Notes: generated by a model not told the origin, from the letters alone. 64,000 nt of DNA from Anarhynchus alexandrinus (GCA_008711295.1 VUYV01000191.1:306298-370297), one strand, 5' to 3'. Shown: positions 26,741 to 37,904, numbered from the stretch's first letter. Numbers and translations are program-made.

Positions 26741-29265
26741 CTCATGAGATACATCAATTTTGGATCTTGAGTAGATAGAGATGACCAGGTGTCAGAGAAA
26801 AGAAAGAGAAAATCCCAATCATATCCAATTTGGGAAACTCAAGGGGCAAGAATCTCAGAGCTTACATAAAGTTAGAATTTTGCATTTAAAAGTGAGTACT
26901 TTTTTTAGGTGACATGCTCCAGAGAGGAATCCAAACCAGGTTTGGATACCTAGGATGGTCCATCTGCCCTTCTGTGACCATGCAGAACATCGAAACAGTG
27001 AGATGGTGGGATATCTGCCTACCGCACCCTTGAAACGAGGCTATCGTGTCTTGTAGAAGATACAACTGTTTAAAACTGCTAAAACACTTGCATGCCAGAG
27101 ACAGCATTGCCATTTTGATCACTGTTTCTGAAGATTTGGAGGTAGCCAGTAAGCAATAACACCAGTTTGAACAATAACTTAACTATAGAGTCAAATATAT
27201 TTTTAAAGTGTACCAGTGATATTTTGGAGTGCAGATGATAATGGTTTTATTTTTACAATGGTGTTGTCATGTTGCAAGATAAAGTCTTCATTATCTACTC
27301 ATGCCAACAGCACAGAGTAAAATATTCTAGATATTTGAGTCAAAGAGCTAGTTTCTTTTAACAACTGACCTTACTTCTCTGGAGGTTGGCTCTGGGAAAC
27401 CTTTATTGATTTCTTTCTGTACAGTTGATTCAATAAATTCAGTTCTTCATTTGTTTGTTTGCTTGTTTTTTATATTGTGACATCTGGGTTTCCATGTTTA
27501 CCTTGTTATCTCCTAAATACAAAATTCTGTGAGTGTACAGGCTATTTCTTTCAATAGATTCTGTGATAATGCTCCAGTTCTCCTTAAGTTTCCACCTCTC
27601 GTTCCTGTGTAGTCTCCTAATACACAGTGTGCGTTTCTCATATCATAACAACTATACGTGGCCGCCAAATCCTCTGCTTAGAGGCCTGGAAGGCAAATTG
27701 CATGTGTTATTAATCAAGAGCTGGCATGTTCTTTCATGGCCGGCTTCCTTTAAGACACTGCTATTAGAGTTCCGAGTTCCCTTATCGCTAGGTGAGAAAG
27801 CGGAGTTTCTGCCGTGGCTACATGGCAGGGAGACAGGGAACACAGGGGCTGACACGCTGAATCAGACTAATGGTCTATCTAACAGGATGTTCTTGTGGTG
27901 CTGCTGAACAGTGCCGTATGAAAGAGTTCAGAGCTGGAGATGAGATCCCCGTGATGAAAGGGACATCTCTCCCTAACCCCAGGCAATCGCTGCGAGGACT
28001 TGTGTTGTGAAGCATGAAGAATGACAGCCCAAGCATGTTTTTTAATCCTTGCCAAGGTAATTGTGATTCCTATTGTTTGTACGCCATTTCTTATTCTTTT
28101 CTGAACCCTACAGTTCTTTGTCTCAACCGGATTCCGTGACAGCTACTTTGGCAGTAATGACGGGCTTATAAAAATTGCACAAGCACAAGATTAAGGATGC
28201 CCAATACTAGAAATTAAGAAATATCAGAAGGAAGTTGCTGATACAATTTGCACTTTCTGGTCTTTCCCATTGTATATTTTAACTGTTTATGTTCAGTGGT
28301 TTATAATATATTTTAACAGTACATTTTTCATCGATCTTCCGTCTCACTCTGTACTTAGGATGAAACCTACCCTGGAGAGACCCTGCCTTGGCTATTATCT
28401 GGAGGATCACTCTTTACTGTAGAAATGAGAAAGTTAATGAGTGGGCAGAGGGTGGCTAGTGTTCAAGTCCTTGCTATCAAAAAGAGAAATTCAGGAACAT
28501 CTCAAAGAAAGGACAAAAATTTTAACCTGTGGAGGAAAAAATACTTTATTTCTCCTTAGCCTTATTTTAAAAAATGGATGAATCAGTTAGACAGTAATTG
28601 ACAGTCTGAGTACGATGCCTGTGAAAGTCAGGGGTTGCCCCAGTTTAGGAATTGCCTCCTATAGTACTTTGTGTTGGAGAACGTTACAGACACCGAACAC
28701 TCTCCCACAGCGTCACCCTGGCCCCAAACGTCCCTGTTGAGTAGTAAGTAAAAAGTGGGGACAGATGGGAAAGTGCAGAACTTGTAAAACAAAATTCTCA
28801 ACTGTACCTGAGAACAACCTTAAAGGTTTAGTTTGGGTGGTGTTTGTTTGTTTGTATTATCTTAAAGCAAGACTCTGGCTTATTATCCTAACCAGGCACT
28901 GATTTTCAGCTTCCATCCGTGTTCTTTATTGTTGCTCTTCTCCCTGCCTCTCCTCCCATTGGTTTCTAACCCACGATAGAACTGCACTCTACAACCTGCA
29001 AGGTCAATAGCCTAAGTAAAAGACTAAAAGATTTTGGCTTTTTTTTTAAAAAAAAGTCAAAAACAATGTGACACATAAAAATTCTACCCCAAAAATTGTA
29101 TTTCCCATTTTTTAATGTTTAAAAGGGCTTCAGTTGACTGAAGCAGCTTGATTACCTTGCAAAGAATCCATGAGGTTTTAACATTATTTATCATGTTCAT
29201 CTGTGTAAGAACTTGTATAATTTTTTTTCAATTAATTTACCTTATGATGGAGTGAACATCAATTG
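26741..29265. other. Unique DNA, no gene seen
   Basis: Includes a 124-codon plus frame (27533-27907) without a domain I recognise. The interval 28020-28200 looks like possible conserved non-coding sequence. No repeat family recognised. Confidence 0.45.
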
Positions 29266-29596
29266 TTAGCAGTTCACAACATCACCTCTTGTAAAGATAG
29301 GCAAAACTGGGTGGCTTTCCAGTGTCCAATAAAAATTGACTCCTTTTTTTGTTAGCAATTCAGCGTTTTCATTCATCCCAATTCTACTATCCAGTTCTGG
29401 CAAGTTATTGTGATTTAAATTATCACTTTGTTCTGGCATCCCCTCTTTTTTCATCTTGATCTTTGACAGTGCCTCATCTTCATTACTTGCAAAGAATAGC
29501 TTTAGGGCAGGTGTATATCTGCCAAGTGTGGTAAAGAATGATGGAAAGAACTCATTTGCTTTTTCTGCAGTATTGGTCTTCTTACTCCCTGGCAAT
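29266..29596 (-). CDS. Tentative last exon (segment 6) of an unidentified minus-strand gene
   Basis: Seen: the minus strand is open for 110 codons, ending TAA at 29268-29266. An AG at 29598-29597 could be a splice acceptor and would place the exon start at 29596, needing two bases from the previous exon, which fits segment 5. The pyrimidine tract before it is weak. The frame is rich in purine-first codons and encodes a hydrophilic, charged stretch (around NEDEALSKIKMKKEG) with no domain I know. The piece TAEKANEFFPSFFT faintly resembles the linker before reverse transcriptase in CR1-like elements, so an old retroelement remnant is an alternative. No AATAAA was noticed just downstream. Inference only; I cannot identify it. 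Confidence 0.25.
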
Positions 29597-30075
29597 CTAG
29601 TTTAAAATTGGTTCTTTAATTAAAAGCTGGTCAAGAAAGCAAGCAGAGATAACTCCACATGTTCAGATCTTTCCCTCCCTATTTTCAACATGCCAAAAAA
29701 CCAGTTTCATTGCTGCCCACAAAAACAATCTGAATCTGACCAGATGCTTCTCCTCAAGTTAATCACCACTGAGTGAGTCTGCATCAGCATTTTACTCCAG
29801 ATCAAGACGGCGTTTTTGAAATAAATCTCCCAATAGCCTCCGTTTTCTGCTCTCTGGCTTGCTTCACAAAGCTGTATCAAAGCACAAAAAAAGGTTCCTT
29901 TCAGATGAAACTAAACTAGGAAATATAGTCTGGGTATCTAGGTGTCTAATGCATCTCAACCCGTAATAGACACTCTGTTCCCAGGAGCAGAGCAGAGCTA
30001 GTTTGGTCCCTAAACCCCCCTGAAGCACATGTAATGTGGTTGCCAGTCCTCAGCACCAAGCAGTCTGCCAGTTGT
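29597..30075. other. Unique DNA, no feature seen
   Basis: No repeat or coding segment recognised. If the tentative gene is real, this is intron. Confidence 0.4.
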
Positions 30076-30378
30076 AGAATCACTGAATGGTTTGGGTCGG
30101 AAGAGACCTTTAAAGGCCACACAGTCCAACTCCCCTGCCATGAGCAGGGACATCTTCAACTAGACCAGGTTGCTCAGAGCCCCGTCCAACCTGACCTGGA
30201 ATGTTTCCAGGGATGGGGCATCCACCACCTCTCTGGGCAACCTGTGCCAGGGGGTCACCACCATCAGTGTAAAAAATGTCTTTCTTATATCTGGTCTAAA
30301 TCTTCCCTCTTTTAATTTAAAACCATTACCCCTTGTCCTATTGCAACAGGCCCTGCTAAAAAGTCTGTCCCCGTGTCC
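30076..30378 (-). mobile_element. CR1 retrotransposon fragment, about 0.3 kb
   Basis: It begins agaatcactgaatgg, then 'gtttgggtcggaagagacc' and the 'catgagcagggacatcttc' block shared with the copy at 13311. It is minus oriented and 5'-truncated. It ends about 12 bases before the first copy of the 168-base duplicated sequence. Confidence 0.95.
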
Positions 30379-30390
30379 CTCATGCTCCTT

Positions 30391-30558
30391 GCTAACCTAA
30401 GCAGAACTAGTTCCAGTGTCTTGCCCTTCCCTGAGATATTAAGAACGAAGGCTATGAGCTCTTTAACAACATCTGGCACCTGAGAAGTCATGTGTTTCTC
30501 CAAGTAACCCAACTGCTTGAGAGCTTGAATTTGAGTGGCTGAGTGGACTGTATTCAGC
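30391..30558 (-). repeat. 168-base duplicated sequence, copy 1 (LTR-interrupted)
   Basis: Identical in length to 30949-31116 and differing at three positions (30517, 30540, 30545). On the minus strand both copies keep the same open frame, with two amino-acid changes (Lys/Arg and His/Tyr). Here the identity stops after 'gtattcagc' and a sequence starting TG begins at 30559, as at the edge of a retroviral insertion. In copy 2 the same point continues as 'aaaacatgg'. Confidence 0.85.
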
Positions 30559-30947
30559 TGAGTCAGGGGTATATGATAGAGATAATGACACATTGTGTAC
30601 TAATTGGCTAGTAGTGATATATAACCTAAAAGACAGGCCTGAGAGTTTGCTGAAAACCAGACGAAGCGAGAAGTCTTGTGATGTTGTCAAGGACAGCTCC
30701 TGATAATGAACAAGAACCTGTCTGGAGAAGCGGTTGAAACCGACCCTGCGGTCTGGACAACGACCAAGGAAGAACTGAGTCTGCGCAAAAGAAAAGGTTA
30801 CTTGCGGTGATGAAGAGGAATCATCAGCCTTCATCCTCACGACCCTCAGCGACCACCACCAGGAGGCAATGCGCAAGCGTAGTTGGGAGGAGTTTATGAA
30901 AATGATGTATTAGAGTTAATTTTAATACGAAGCGGGGACAGGTCATG
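30559..30947 (+). mobile_element. Probable partial endogenous retrovirus LTR, cut off by a single-N junction
   Basis: Seen: the sequence starts with TG exactly where the two 168-base copies diverge, and ends at an N (30948). It has no CR1 signature and differs in composition from its surroundings (for example, the blocks ccaggaggcaatgcgcaagc and aagcggggacaggtcatg). Known: LTRs begin TG and end CA and make a 4-6 base target duplication. Inference: this is the first 389 bases of an LTR. The 3' end, CA terminus, primer binding site and target duplication are not visible, so family and orientation are uncertain. No retroviral gene is present. Confidence 0.5.
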
Positions 30948-30948
30948 N
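30948..30948. other. Single-N assembly junction between LTR-like sequence and copy 2
   Basis: One N joins the truncated LTR-like segment to the second copy of the 168-base sequence. As at 923 and 5017/5099, duplicated sequence around a lone N suggests overlapping or allelic contigs placed end to end. Confidence 0.75.
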
Positions 30949-31116
30949 GCTAACCTAAGCAGAACTAGTTCCAGTGTCTTGCCCTTCCCTGAGATATTAA
31001 GAACGAAGGCTATGAGCTCTTTAACAACATCTGGCACCTGAGAAGTCATGTGTTTCTCCAAGTAACCCAACTGCCTGAGAGCTTGAATTTGAGTGGCCGA
31101 GTAGACTGTATTCAGC
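30949..31116 (-). repeat. 168-base duplicated sequence, copy 2 (uninterrupted)
   Basis: Matches 30391-30558 with three substitutions at 31075, 31098 and 31103. It continues without a break into flanking sequence at 31117, so it has the form of an empty insertion site. The minus-strand frame stays open through the junction. Confidence 0.85.
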
Positions 31117-31142
31117 AAAACATGGTAATCTGTGCCAAAAAG
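30955..31142 (-). CDS. Tentative exon (segment 5) of an unidentified minus-strand gene
   Basis: Seen: 188 bases open on the minus strand (62 codons plus two bases) between an AG at 31144-31143 and a GTTAGC at 30954-30949 that could serve as donor. Start phase 0 matches segment 4 and end phase 2 matches segment 6. The acceptor's pyrimidine tract is poor. The predicted peptide is a helical-looking stretch (SATQIQALRQLGYLEKHM, then PDVVKELIAFVLN) of no family I recognise. The 3' 162 bases occur again at 30397-30558, where the frame is cut by the LTR-like segment. It could instead be a fragment of a mobile element that is itself repeated. Confidence 0.3.
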
Positions 31143-33997
31143 CTGTCCACCAGCCAAGCTGTAGCAAGTAACCACGTGAAATGGAAGGAAACCAGAAATC
31201 TGGGATTCATTGCAAATTTCTAGCCATAAGCTTGCTTCTATGACATATTGATTCGAATCAGCTGGAAAAATGATGAATATAAAGTAGTTGGGTTTTTTTT
31301 CTAACTAGATCTTTCCCTTTATATCAGTGAGACTATTTTCCTGCTCTCTCTGTATGCTTTCAGCACTTGCACGTCAGATTGCCTTTGAAGTCTCTTAATT
31401 TATGTTTTATCTAACATAATTTTATTTTCCTCTCTGCTCCACCAAGACTGGTTTTCAGTTTCTTCCTGGCTTGAATGACCGCTTCGATTTGACAGTTAAT
31501 CATGTTATTTTTATTTTCCTTTCTGCTTCATTTTTAAACACACAACCGCTTAAACCGCTATGTCTGATAACAGGTTATCATCCACATACATCGTATATAC
31601 ATCTTCCACTGCTTTTACTGTCTGAAACACAGTCAGGCTCAACTCCCTTGCCTAATTCTAATGTTCTGTTGATTACAGTGTTGAGACTAGTAGGAAACAG
31701 GGCTAAAGACACTGGAGAAGCTGAAAGAATTTTCCTACATCATGTTCCTATCTGGAAGGCCCATATGACATCCAGCAGTACTAATGAGGAAGCTATTGCA
31801 CTCTCAGACCTTATTCCCAGCTGATGTGCTGTTGGGAAATTAAATATTTGGGCATTTACTAGAAGAGAATAGCTATACCCAGTGAAATATTTCTGCTGAA
31901 AGTTTTATTTATCCCTCAGACTTTGATGAAAGGAGATATTACAGTATCCTAGTTTATTGAATACTGTTCTCAAAGAAATTATTTTTTAAATCAATGCCAT
32001 TTAGCCAATCTCAGTGAGAATCTAGGGTCAAGTTAATTAATTGAAACATCTCTTCTGTTGTTAGCTACCTTAGATAGCTTGCTGGTGTTTTTAAGTAAAC
32101 TTTAAATATCATTTGATATTGCATTTTCCCTTCCTCCCATAACACAACCATTTTACTGCATTTATCAGTAGACAAATACTTGAACCAGTATTTGAATATC
32201 ACTGTTATTCATTCAAAATCTTTTGGGTAAACTTTCAGGAGTGTGCTGGGGTTCTGGACCCTTATTTGCTATTGATCTACTAAGACTTAAAGTGGTTTTC
32301 GGAATCCAGTAACAGCCCATTTTCGGTTTCCAGTAAATCATCGCTTGCTCTAGTGGCCTTCAGAAAGTCTGAAGAATGATACTTTCATATTTCCATTTAT
32401 GTAAATCTGTAGATGGCAATTTATTTGGTGGCTCACATTTCTAACACAGCTCTTGAAAGCTGCGGGTGTTATTTTTATCTTCAGTGGGTTCATCCATAAT
32501 ATTGTCCATTAAGAAGTCTAGCTGCCTGAGAGCACCCACAAATCAAGTAATTTAGTTTCTCAAGCTTCAGTCCTTCCGACACATACGTGCTTAGCTTTTT
32601 CCACATGGAATTATCCCACTTATTTTAATAGGACTATTTAAGATGTTGTCAAGGCAGGGGCTTAAGCAAACAGCAATGGTTTCTAAAACCGCTAGCTAGA
32701 AGAAAGTTTTTCTCCAAACTATGAATGACAGAAGTCAGAGATTTTCCATCTCATCATTTATAATCTAATCTGAATAGTTAGCATCTTGTTCCATTCTATG
32801 TCTTCAGATGAGGACAAGAAGTCCTCAGGGGTACCCAGGGTATGAGTCTCACGCACTGTTCTGAAAGACGTATCTCCCCGGGATTGGTAGTCTTTAAACA
32901 TACATACACACATATTTATTATTATTTATATATACGCTTATATATTTTTGAATATACATATATTTTGCTTCATCTTTGCAACCTCCACTGTGAAGTGCTG
33001 GGTGTAGCACAAAATATCCCAGTTGTAACCTAAAAGAAATATATTTTTCCTTTATTTGCACAACTACTCCATTATCAATTTCTCTCATTTGAGGTGTTTG
33101 AAAAAAGAGATAATCTTGGTACTTACATAACTCAATGGCAAGTGTTTTTTTTTTTCATGTCATCATTTTTTCACATAGCTTTGATTTTTAAAACACCAAC
33201 ATCAACACAGGGAACGTGTTTCTCAAGTGAAAACTTCTTTTGCTTGTGGCAACACCAAAAGTAGTTGATAAAGAGCAATTAAGGCACTTTAGACTCTTAT
33301 TTTCTATTGCCTTACATATTCTGTTATTTATATCAGTGCAAAGTAAGTGCTAAATAGCTGTCAAATACTTTTCCTGATTAAAAGTGTTCAGCAGTCACCT
33401 AACACTCACGTTGCCCAGGTGTGAGCGACTCCGTACTGTGCAAAGCAGTAGAAAAATCAAACCCCGATAGTAAGTTGTTAGGGCTTATAATAAAGGCTGA
33501 TAATAAAGGCTGATAATAATGGAGCCAGGACTTTTGGCACCATCTAAAGAGGATAAAATACTTGCTCTGTGAGAAAGGTTAGATGGTTACAGGCTAGTGT
33601 CATCATGTGAACCACGAGTAAGAGCTGAAGTAGGACTTGCTAACACCGGGGAAAAAAGCAGTGAGACAGGACAGGTTCTTCCAACACACCTTACGGCAAT
33701 GTGTAACGTTGCAAGTTACGTTGATAGAAATTTGAATAATTTGAATAAATATGAGCATTCATGAGTAGATTAGTCAGCATATTATCTGACTCTTCTATGA
33801 ACCTGATGATGTTCAGCATTATCTGGTTTCAAGTAGGCTGCTGCTCATCTTAAGCAAGGTCATGGGAATCAGTTCCTCTTAAAATTCACTCTTCAGAGAG
33901 GTTAGCATGAATGGAAATACAAGTACTTATTTTCAGAGTACAAGCTAGACAAATGTTTACAAAAGATGCAAGTAAAGAAGTAAAATAAAAAACTTAC
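31143..33997. other. Unique AT-rich DNA, no gene seen
   Basis: No repeat family recognised. A 13-base unit (ataataaaggctg) is repeated about two and a half times near 33487-33523. A TA-rich stretch lies near 32905-32965. If the tentative gene is real, this is its fourth intron. Confidence 0.45.
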
Positions 33998-34098
33998 TTG
34001 TGCTGAGTTTGAAAAAGAAAGATCTCTATCCAGCTGTAGAAGGTCACCATTTGTCAAGGATTCTGTCTCACTGCCTGCATTCTCATTGTGTTGCATTC
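33998..34098 (-). CDS. Tentative exon (segment 4) of an unidentified minus-strand gene
   Basis: Seen: 101 bases open on the minus strand. The donor following 33998 is CAA|gtaagt, the best splice site in this set. The acceptor is the AG at 34100-34099 ('tttatctaag'). Start phase 1 fits segment 3 and end phase 0 fits segment 5. It encodes 33 hydrophilic, acidic residues (for example ENAGSETESLTNGDLLQLD) without a known motif. In the joined frame these would be about residues 168-200, after the second hydrophobic segment. It is short, so chance is possible. Confidence 0.3.
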
Positions 34099-34220
34099 CT
34101 TAGATAAAAGATCTTCTTAGAGGAACAGGTTAGCTTTTCAGTTATCCTCTCCCAGAGTTTTTCAAAGGGTCTAGACCAGAGTTTGTGTCTGGTAAAGGAC
34201 AGCACAGACATTTGGCATGG

Positions 34221-34552
34221 AAGTATCTAAAGGGTGGGTTGGAGGAGGATGGAGCCAGACTCTTTTCAGTGGTTCCCAGTGACAGGACGAGGGGCAATGG
34301 GCACAAGCTGGAACATAGGAAGTTCCGTTCAAATACACGGAAGAACTTCTTTCCGGTTGGGGTGGCAGAGCAGTGGCACAGGCTGCCCAGGGGGGTGGGG
34401 GAGTCCCTTTCTCTGGAGATTTTCAAGCCCCGCCTGGATGCAGTCCTGAGTGCTGTGCTCTGGGCAATCCTGCTTTGGCAGGGGAGTGGGACTGGGTGAT
34501 CTCTAGAGGTCCCTTCCAACTCTGAAAATTCCGTGATTCCATGATTCCGTGA
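34221..34552 (+). mobile_element. CR1 retrotransposon fragment, about 0.33 kb
   Basis: Plus orientation: it ends 'ggtcccttccaactctgaaa' followed by ATTCCGTG/ATTCCATG/ATTCCGTG units, a CR1 3' tail. The upstream blocks 'gacgaggggcaatgggcac' and 'gaagaacttctttccggt' are CR1-like. It is more diverged than the other copies, and its octamer differs (ATTCCGTG), suggesting a separate subfamily. It lies upstream of tentative segment 4 and is antisense to it. Confidence 0.9.
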
Positions 34553-35379
34553 AGTATCCAGGCATACCTAGCACTGGGGAAACAGGTAAAGGAAACCTTC
34601 CACCTTCCAGCCAGGAATCCCAGTGTGCCTGGTCCATCAGGTTCTTGAGTGATCTTCCCCTATGTGAGGGTAACAGGTAATCTCCACAATTCATACAAAG
34701 CTTTTTAGCTGTGGTATGATCTGTAGCCGTAGCTCAGGATCTAGGAGCTTATTTTCATACCTTTTATCTCTGAGGGCTAGGCTTTAAGTATCTAGCTCCA
34801 GTGGGGTCACCAAACAGGAATTGTTCTAGATTTTAGTTATATTAGGTGTACTTTTTCTGCCTACTGGTGCTATGAAGAAAGCATCAACTTGAGCAGTACA
34901 CGGACAATTCTGTTGCTCCCTTAAAAATATCTTCTTGGTTTCTTGGGCATATGAACTACCAAAGGTCCTCTGTAGCATGAGCCACTCCTTGTCAGCTGTC
35001 CTTGTCACCTGTGGATTAGTATCTGTCTACCTCCCATGGTTCTAAAGGGAAAATAAATGGGCCCAAGTTTGCAAAGACATTTCTCCTTCATGTGTTGCTG
35101 AAACCTTTTCTCCGTCAGAAAATGCAAAGGAACGGTTGATGATTCACTGAGAACAGCTTTGCACACCCTGCAAATCTTCCTGCTAACTTCTCCCCCCGAA
35201 TGTCTTCTTACTTCAGCAGCGAGTTTCTCTGCTCCCCAAATAAAATAAACGTTGCTGCTCTTTCTCGGAAAAACAGCTGTTGTTTTGTTAGACCAGCTGT
35301 CATCTCCTGAATTTGACAGATCAGTCTTTGTCTCACCTCACTTCTCTCCTCAGTGATGGCGTTGTCCCGCAATCAGTGC

Positions 35380-35690
35380 CACCCAGTGTATGCTGGCATC
35401 GCTGCTGCAACATAAGACCCCGCTCCCCTCTGCCCATCCTCACCTTGGCACTGCCCTTCCTCTGTGCTTACGGGTCTGAATCGGTGAATAAACCCAGAGA
35501 AAGAGACGGAAATTACAGCAAATTGCGCCAAAAGGGACGAGGCAGCGGCACAGGGATGGGGCGGTGCCACCAGGGCTGGAGGGAGATGGTGGAACGGCGG
35601 GTCCGGCAGCAGTGCCAACTGATGCCTGCCGGAACTGAGTGCGAAACCGCGGCGTCGGTGTGCAGGTATCGGTATGACGCAACTCCATTA
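35380..35690. promoter_or_regulatory. CpG-rich patch, possible small CpG island
   Basis: G+C and CpG are much higher than in the surrounding sequence. The part 35500-35690 contains over a dozen CG dinucleotides (such as in gaaaccgcggcgtcggtgtg). It is not a CR1. A 151-codon plus frame (35313-35768) crosses it, but its composition is explained by the CpG patch and it has no known domain. It could be a promoter or first exon of an unseen transcript, or a GC-rich island fragment of no function. Confidence 0.35.
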
Positions 35691-36578
35691 GCTGAAACCT
35701 ATTTCATATCAATCCTTGTATTAACAGACATGCAAACACCTAGAGGGGATATACACACATATTACTGAGACAAGACACAGCAGTTATCGACGGGGGATGT
35801 GGAAAGTTTTGGTGTGACTTGCTGTATCTTTGTTGTAGGAATAAAACCGCGTCTCCTTTGCTGCGGTCTGATTCTGAGCCGCTTCTCATTTTGTACGCCG
35901 ATGCGAGGCTTTTCAGTTTCAGAGAAACAAATTTGATCCCTTCCACTTAATCAAAAACCTTTAGTAATGGTGCGTTTCTGATACAGCACGACTTTGTGAA
36001 ATAATCTCCCACTGTATTTTCCAAACAAGATTTCTGCTGAAGCATTCAATTCTCATACGGCACTTACCTTTTTAACTGTGCATTTAATTCTTAGCTAATT
36101 GCCATCAATATTTATGCTGTTGAACTTTTATCCTGCTACATATTGTATAATTGCTACCATTAGATCATCTCCCAAAGGTTTTCTTTTCAGATTTGTATAA
36201 TGTATCCATGTCATTCTTTTGCAAAGAACAGATTTTTATAATATTATTAAACTGTCTAATACCGAGTTTATACTTTGGAGCATAACTGGAGTTGATTGCA
36301 TCTAACAAATTTAGTAACTTCACATCCACTTTTTAATGTAAAAAGGAACAATGCGTCAGCAGCGCTGTTGTCCGCTATTTTCTTTTGCTTTCTAAAGTCA
36401 GGGTCTTTTGACAACAGGTAACTTAGTATCCTGAAAGCAAAATGCATGGGGAAGTGTAAGTTGAATTTTAATCCCCTCAGTTTCAGTAGTTCTCCAGCTG
36501 TTTTGCATGTACTGTCACAAAAGCCCCAAATTAAGCTACCCTACAGTAATAAAGTATTTTCATTTCCAGATAACTGGG

Positions 36579-36579
36579 N
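36579..36579. other. Single-N ambiguity
   Basis: A lone N in 'taactgggnc' with no obvious flanking duplication. Confidence 0.6.
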
Positions 36580-36938
36580 CAGTTTAACAGTAAGTCCCAT
36601 CCCTTGCATGTTATTTTGCCTTTGTAAATGAGCACTTTCCCGTACAGTGCCCAGATAAAATTTGGCAGAGTAACGTGTTCCAGTGACTGTTCCCAGCAAA
36701 GAGGAAGCCACCTAATTTAGTGGGCTTTGGCACGCAAACCGCGCCATGCAATTTGGCCTTAGAGCCAGAGAGCGATAGCCGGTTTGGTTTGTTCCAAAAC
36801 AAGGACCCAGCCTTTGAGCACATCTGAGTTCTGAGAGCAACCAGCAAGTTCAGCTTTAAACCAGCTAACCAAATCTGAACGTTCCCTGTGTCCAAAATGG
36901 TAAGAAATATTGTGGAGACAACTGATAATAACTTTTAC

Positions 36939-37090
36939 TCATGTGCGTTGTATGAGATTTGTCAATGACTTTGTACAAAAATGGCCCGTTTTGTGACATT
37001 TTTTCATTTGTTTCCATTCTTAGCATGGTACAAATGCCAAATACATATAAGACAGAGCCAATAGCTAGGATTATCAATACTCCTGCTATT
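36939..37090 (-). CDS. Tentative exon (segment 3), hydrophobic segment, of an unidentified minus-strand gene
   Basis: Seen: 152 bases open on the minus strand. The acceptor is the AG at 37092-37091, preceded by pyrimidines and a TAACTAAC branch-like motif about 30-40 bases upstream, which is a good context. The donor after 36939 is weak (GTAAAA). Start phase 2 and end phase 1 match segments 2 and 4. The peptide starts with a strong hydrophobic run (IAGVLIILAIGSVLYVFGI) that would be transmembrane, about residues 117-139 of the joined frame, followed by a charged stretch. Family not recognised. Confidence 0.3.
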
Positions 37091-37346
37091 CTGCCCAAAC
37101 ATGTGAGAAAGATTCATGTTAGTTATCTAATCCAGAAGAGGGATTTCTGTGTCTGCCGTATTTTGGGTAAGGACTACAGGAGCAGAACTCAGTGGCGTAA
37201 AAAATGTCATTGAGTTCACAATTTCAACATATCACTATGTTTAGAGCAGTTAAGCAGAGCTGTGGAATCATGCACTGAAAATCTCAAAGAAAATAAAAGA
37301 CCATCGCCTTTTGTGTTAGGCATGTCTGTTACCAGCATGGAATATG
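37091..37346. other. Unique DNA, no feature seen
   Basis: Short interval between tentative segment 3 and the CR1. It contains the branch-like motif mentioned for segment 3. Confidence 0.4.
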
Positions 37347-37904
37347 CAGCAACCCTGAGGAGAAGGACCTGGGGGTGCTGATTGATGAGAAGCTCAACAT
37401 GAGCCAGCAGTGTGCCATCGCAGCCCAGAAGGCCAACCGCATCCTGGGCTGCATCAAAAGAAGTGTGGCCAGCAGGGCGAGGGAGGTGATTCTGCCCCTC
37501 TACTCCACTCTCGTGAGACCCCACCTGGAGTACTGCGTCCAGCTCTGGAGTCCCCAACANNNNNNNNNNNNNNNNNNNNNNNNNNNNNNNNNNNNNNNNN
37601 NNNNNNNNNNNNNNNNNNNNNNNNNNNNNNNNNNNNNNNNNNNNNNNNNNNNNNNNNNNNNNNNNNNNNNNNNNNNNNNNNNNNNNNNNNNNNNNNNNNN
37701 NNNNNNNNNNNNNNNNNNNNNNNNNNNNNNNNNNNNNNNNNNNNNNNNNNNNNNNNNNNNNNNNNNNNNNNGTGTTCAAGGCCAGGCTGGATGTGGCCTT
37801 GGGCAGCCTGGTGTGGTGGGAGGTGTCCCTGCCTATGGCAGGGGGGTTGGAACTCGATGATCTTCAAGGTCCTTTCCAGCCTAAACCATTCTATGATTCT
37901 GTGA
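37347..37904 (+). mobile_element. CR1 retrotransposon with internal gap
   Basis: Plus orientation. The left part encodes the CR1 ORF2 C-terminal region in an intact frame ([19 protein letters not shown], then [17 protein letters not shown]). The right part has the CR1 3' blocks ('ggtgtccctgcctatggca') and ends ATTCTATGATTCTGTGA. A 212-base gap (37560-37771) removes the middle. Sequence matches the subfamily of 15011 and 17817. It is 5'-truncated, with only the end of ORF2 present. Confidence 0.96.
37560..37771. other. Assembly gap (212 N) inside a CR1
   Basis: The run of N is flanked on both sides by the same CR1 element, so the missing sequence is most likely CR1. Long frames crossing the gap are meaningless. 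Confidence 0.99.

Larger units (their letters stand above)
34553..36938. other. Unique DNA with a CpG-rich patch and a possible conserved segment
   Basis: No gene supported. See the CpG patch at 35380-35690. The interval 35950-36260, T-rich with many ATTA/TAAT sites, resembles conserved non-coding sequence by eye. A single N lies at 36579. Confidence 0.4.

Noticed and set aside
29266..29596. Calling this frame a CR1-type reverse transcriptase linker on the strength of EKANEFF
   Set aside because: Only about a dozen residues resemble it, and the sequence on both sides does not follow the CR1 ORF2 order, so the resemblance is noted but not used as an identification.
35313..35768. A 151-codon plus-strand open frame
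   Set aside because: The frame crosses a CpG-rich patch where stop codons are rare. No domain and no conserved motif. Kept only as a possible regulatory patch.
37216..37904. Frames of 156-187 codons around 37.2-37.9 kb
   Set aside because: They cross the 212-base N gap and consist of CR1 sequence, so the lengths are meaningless.
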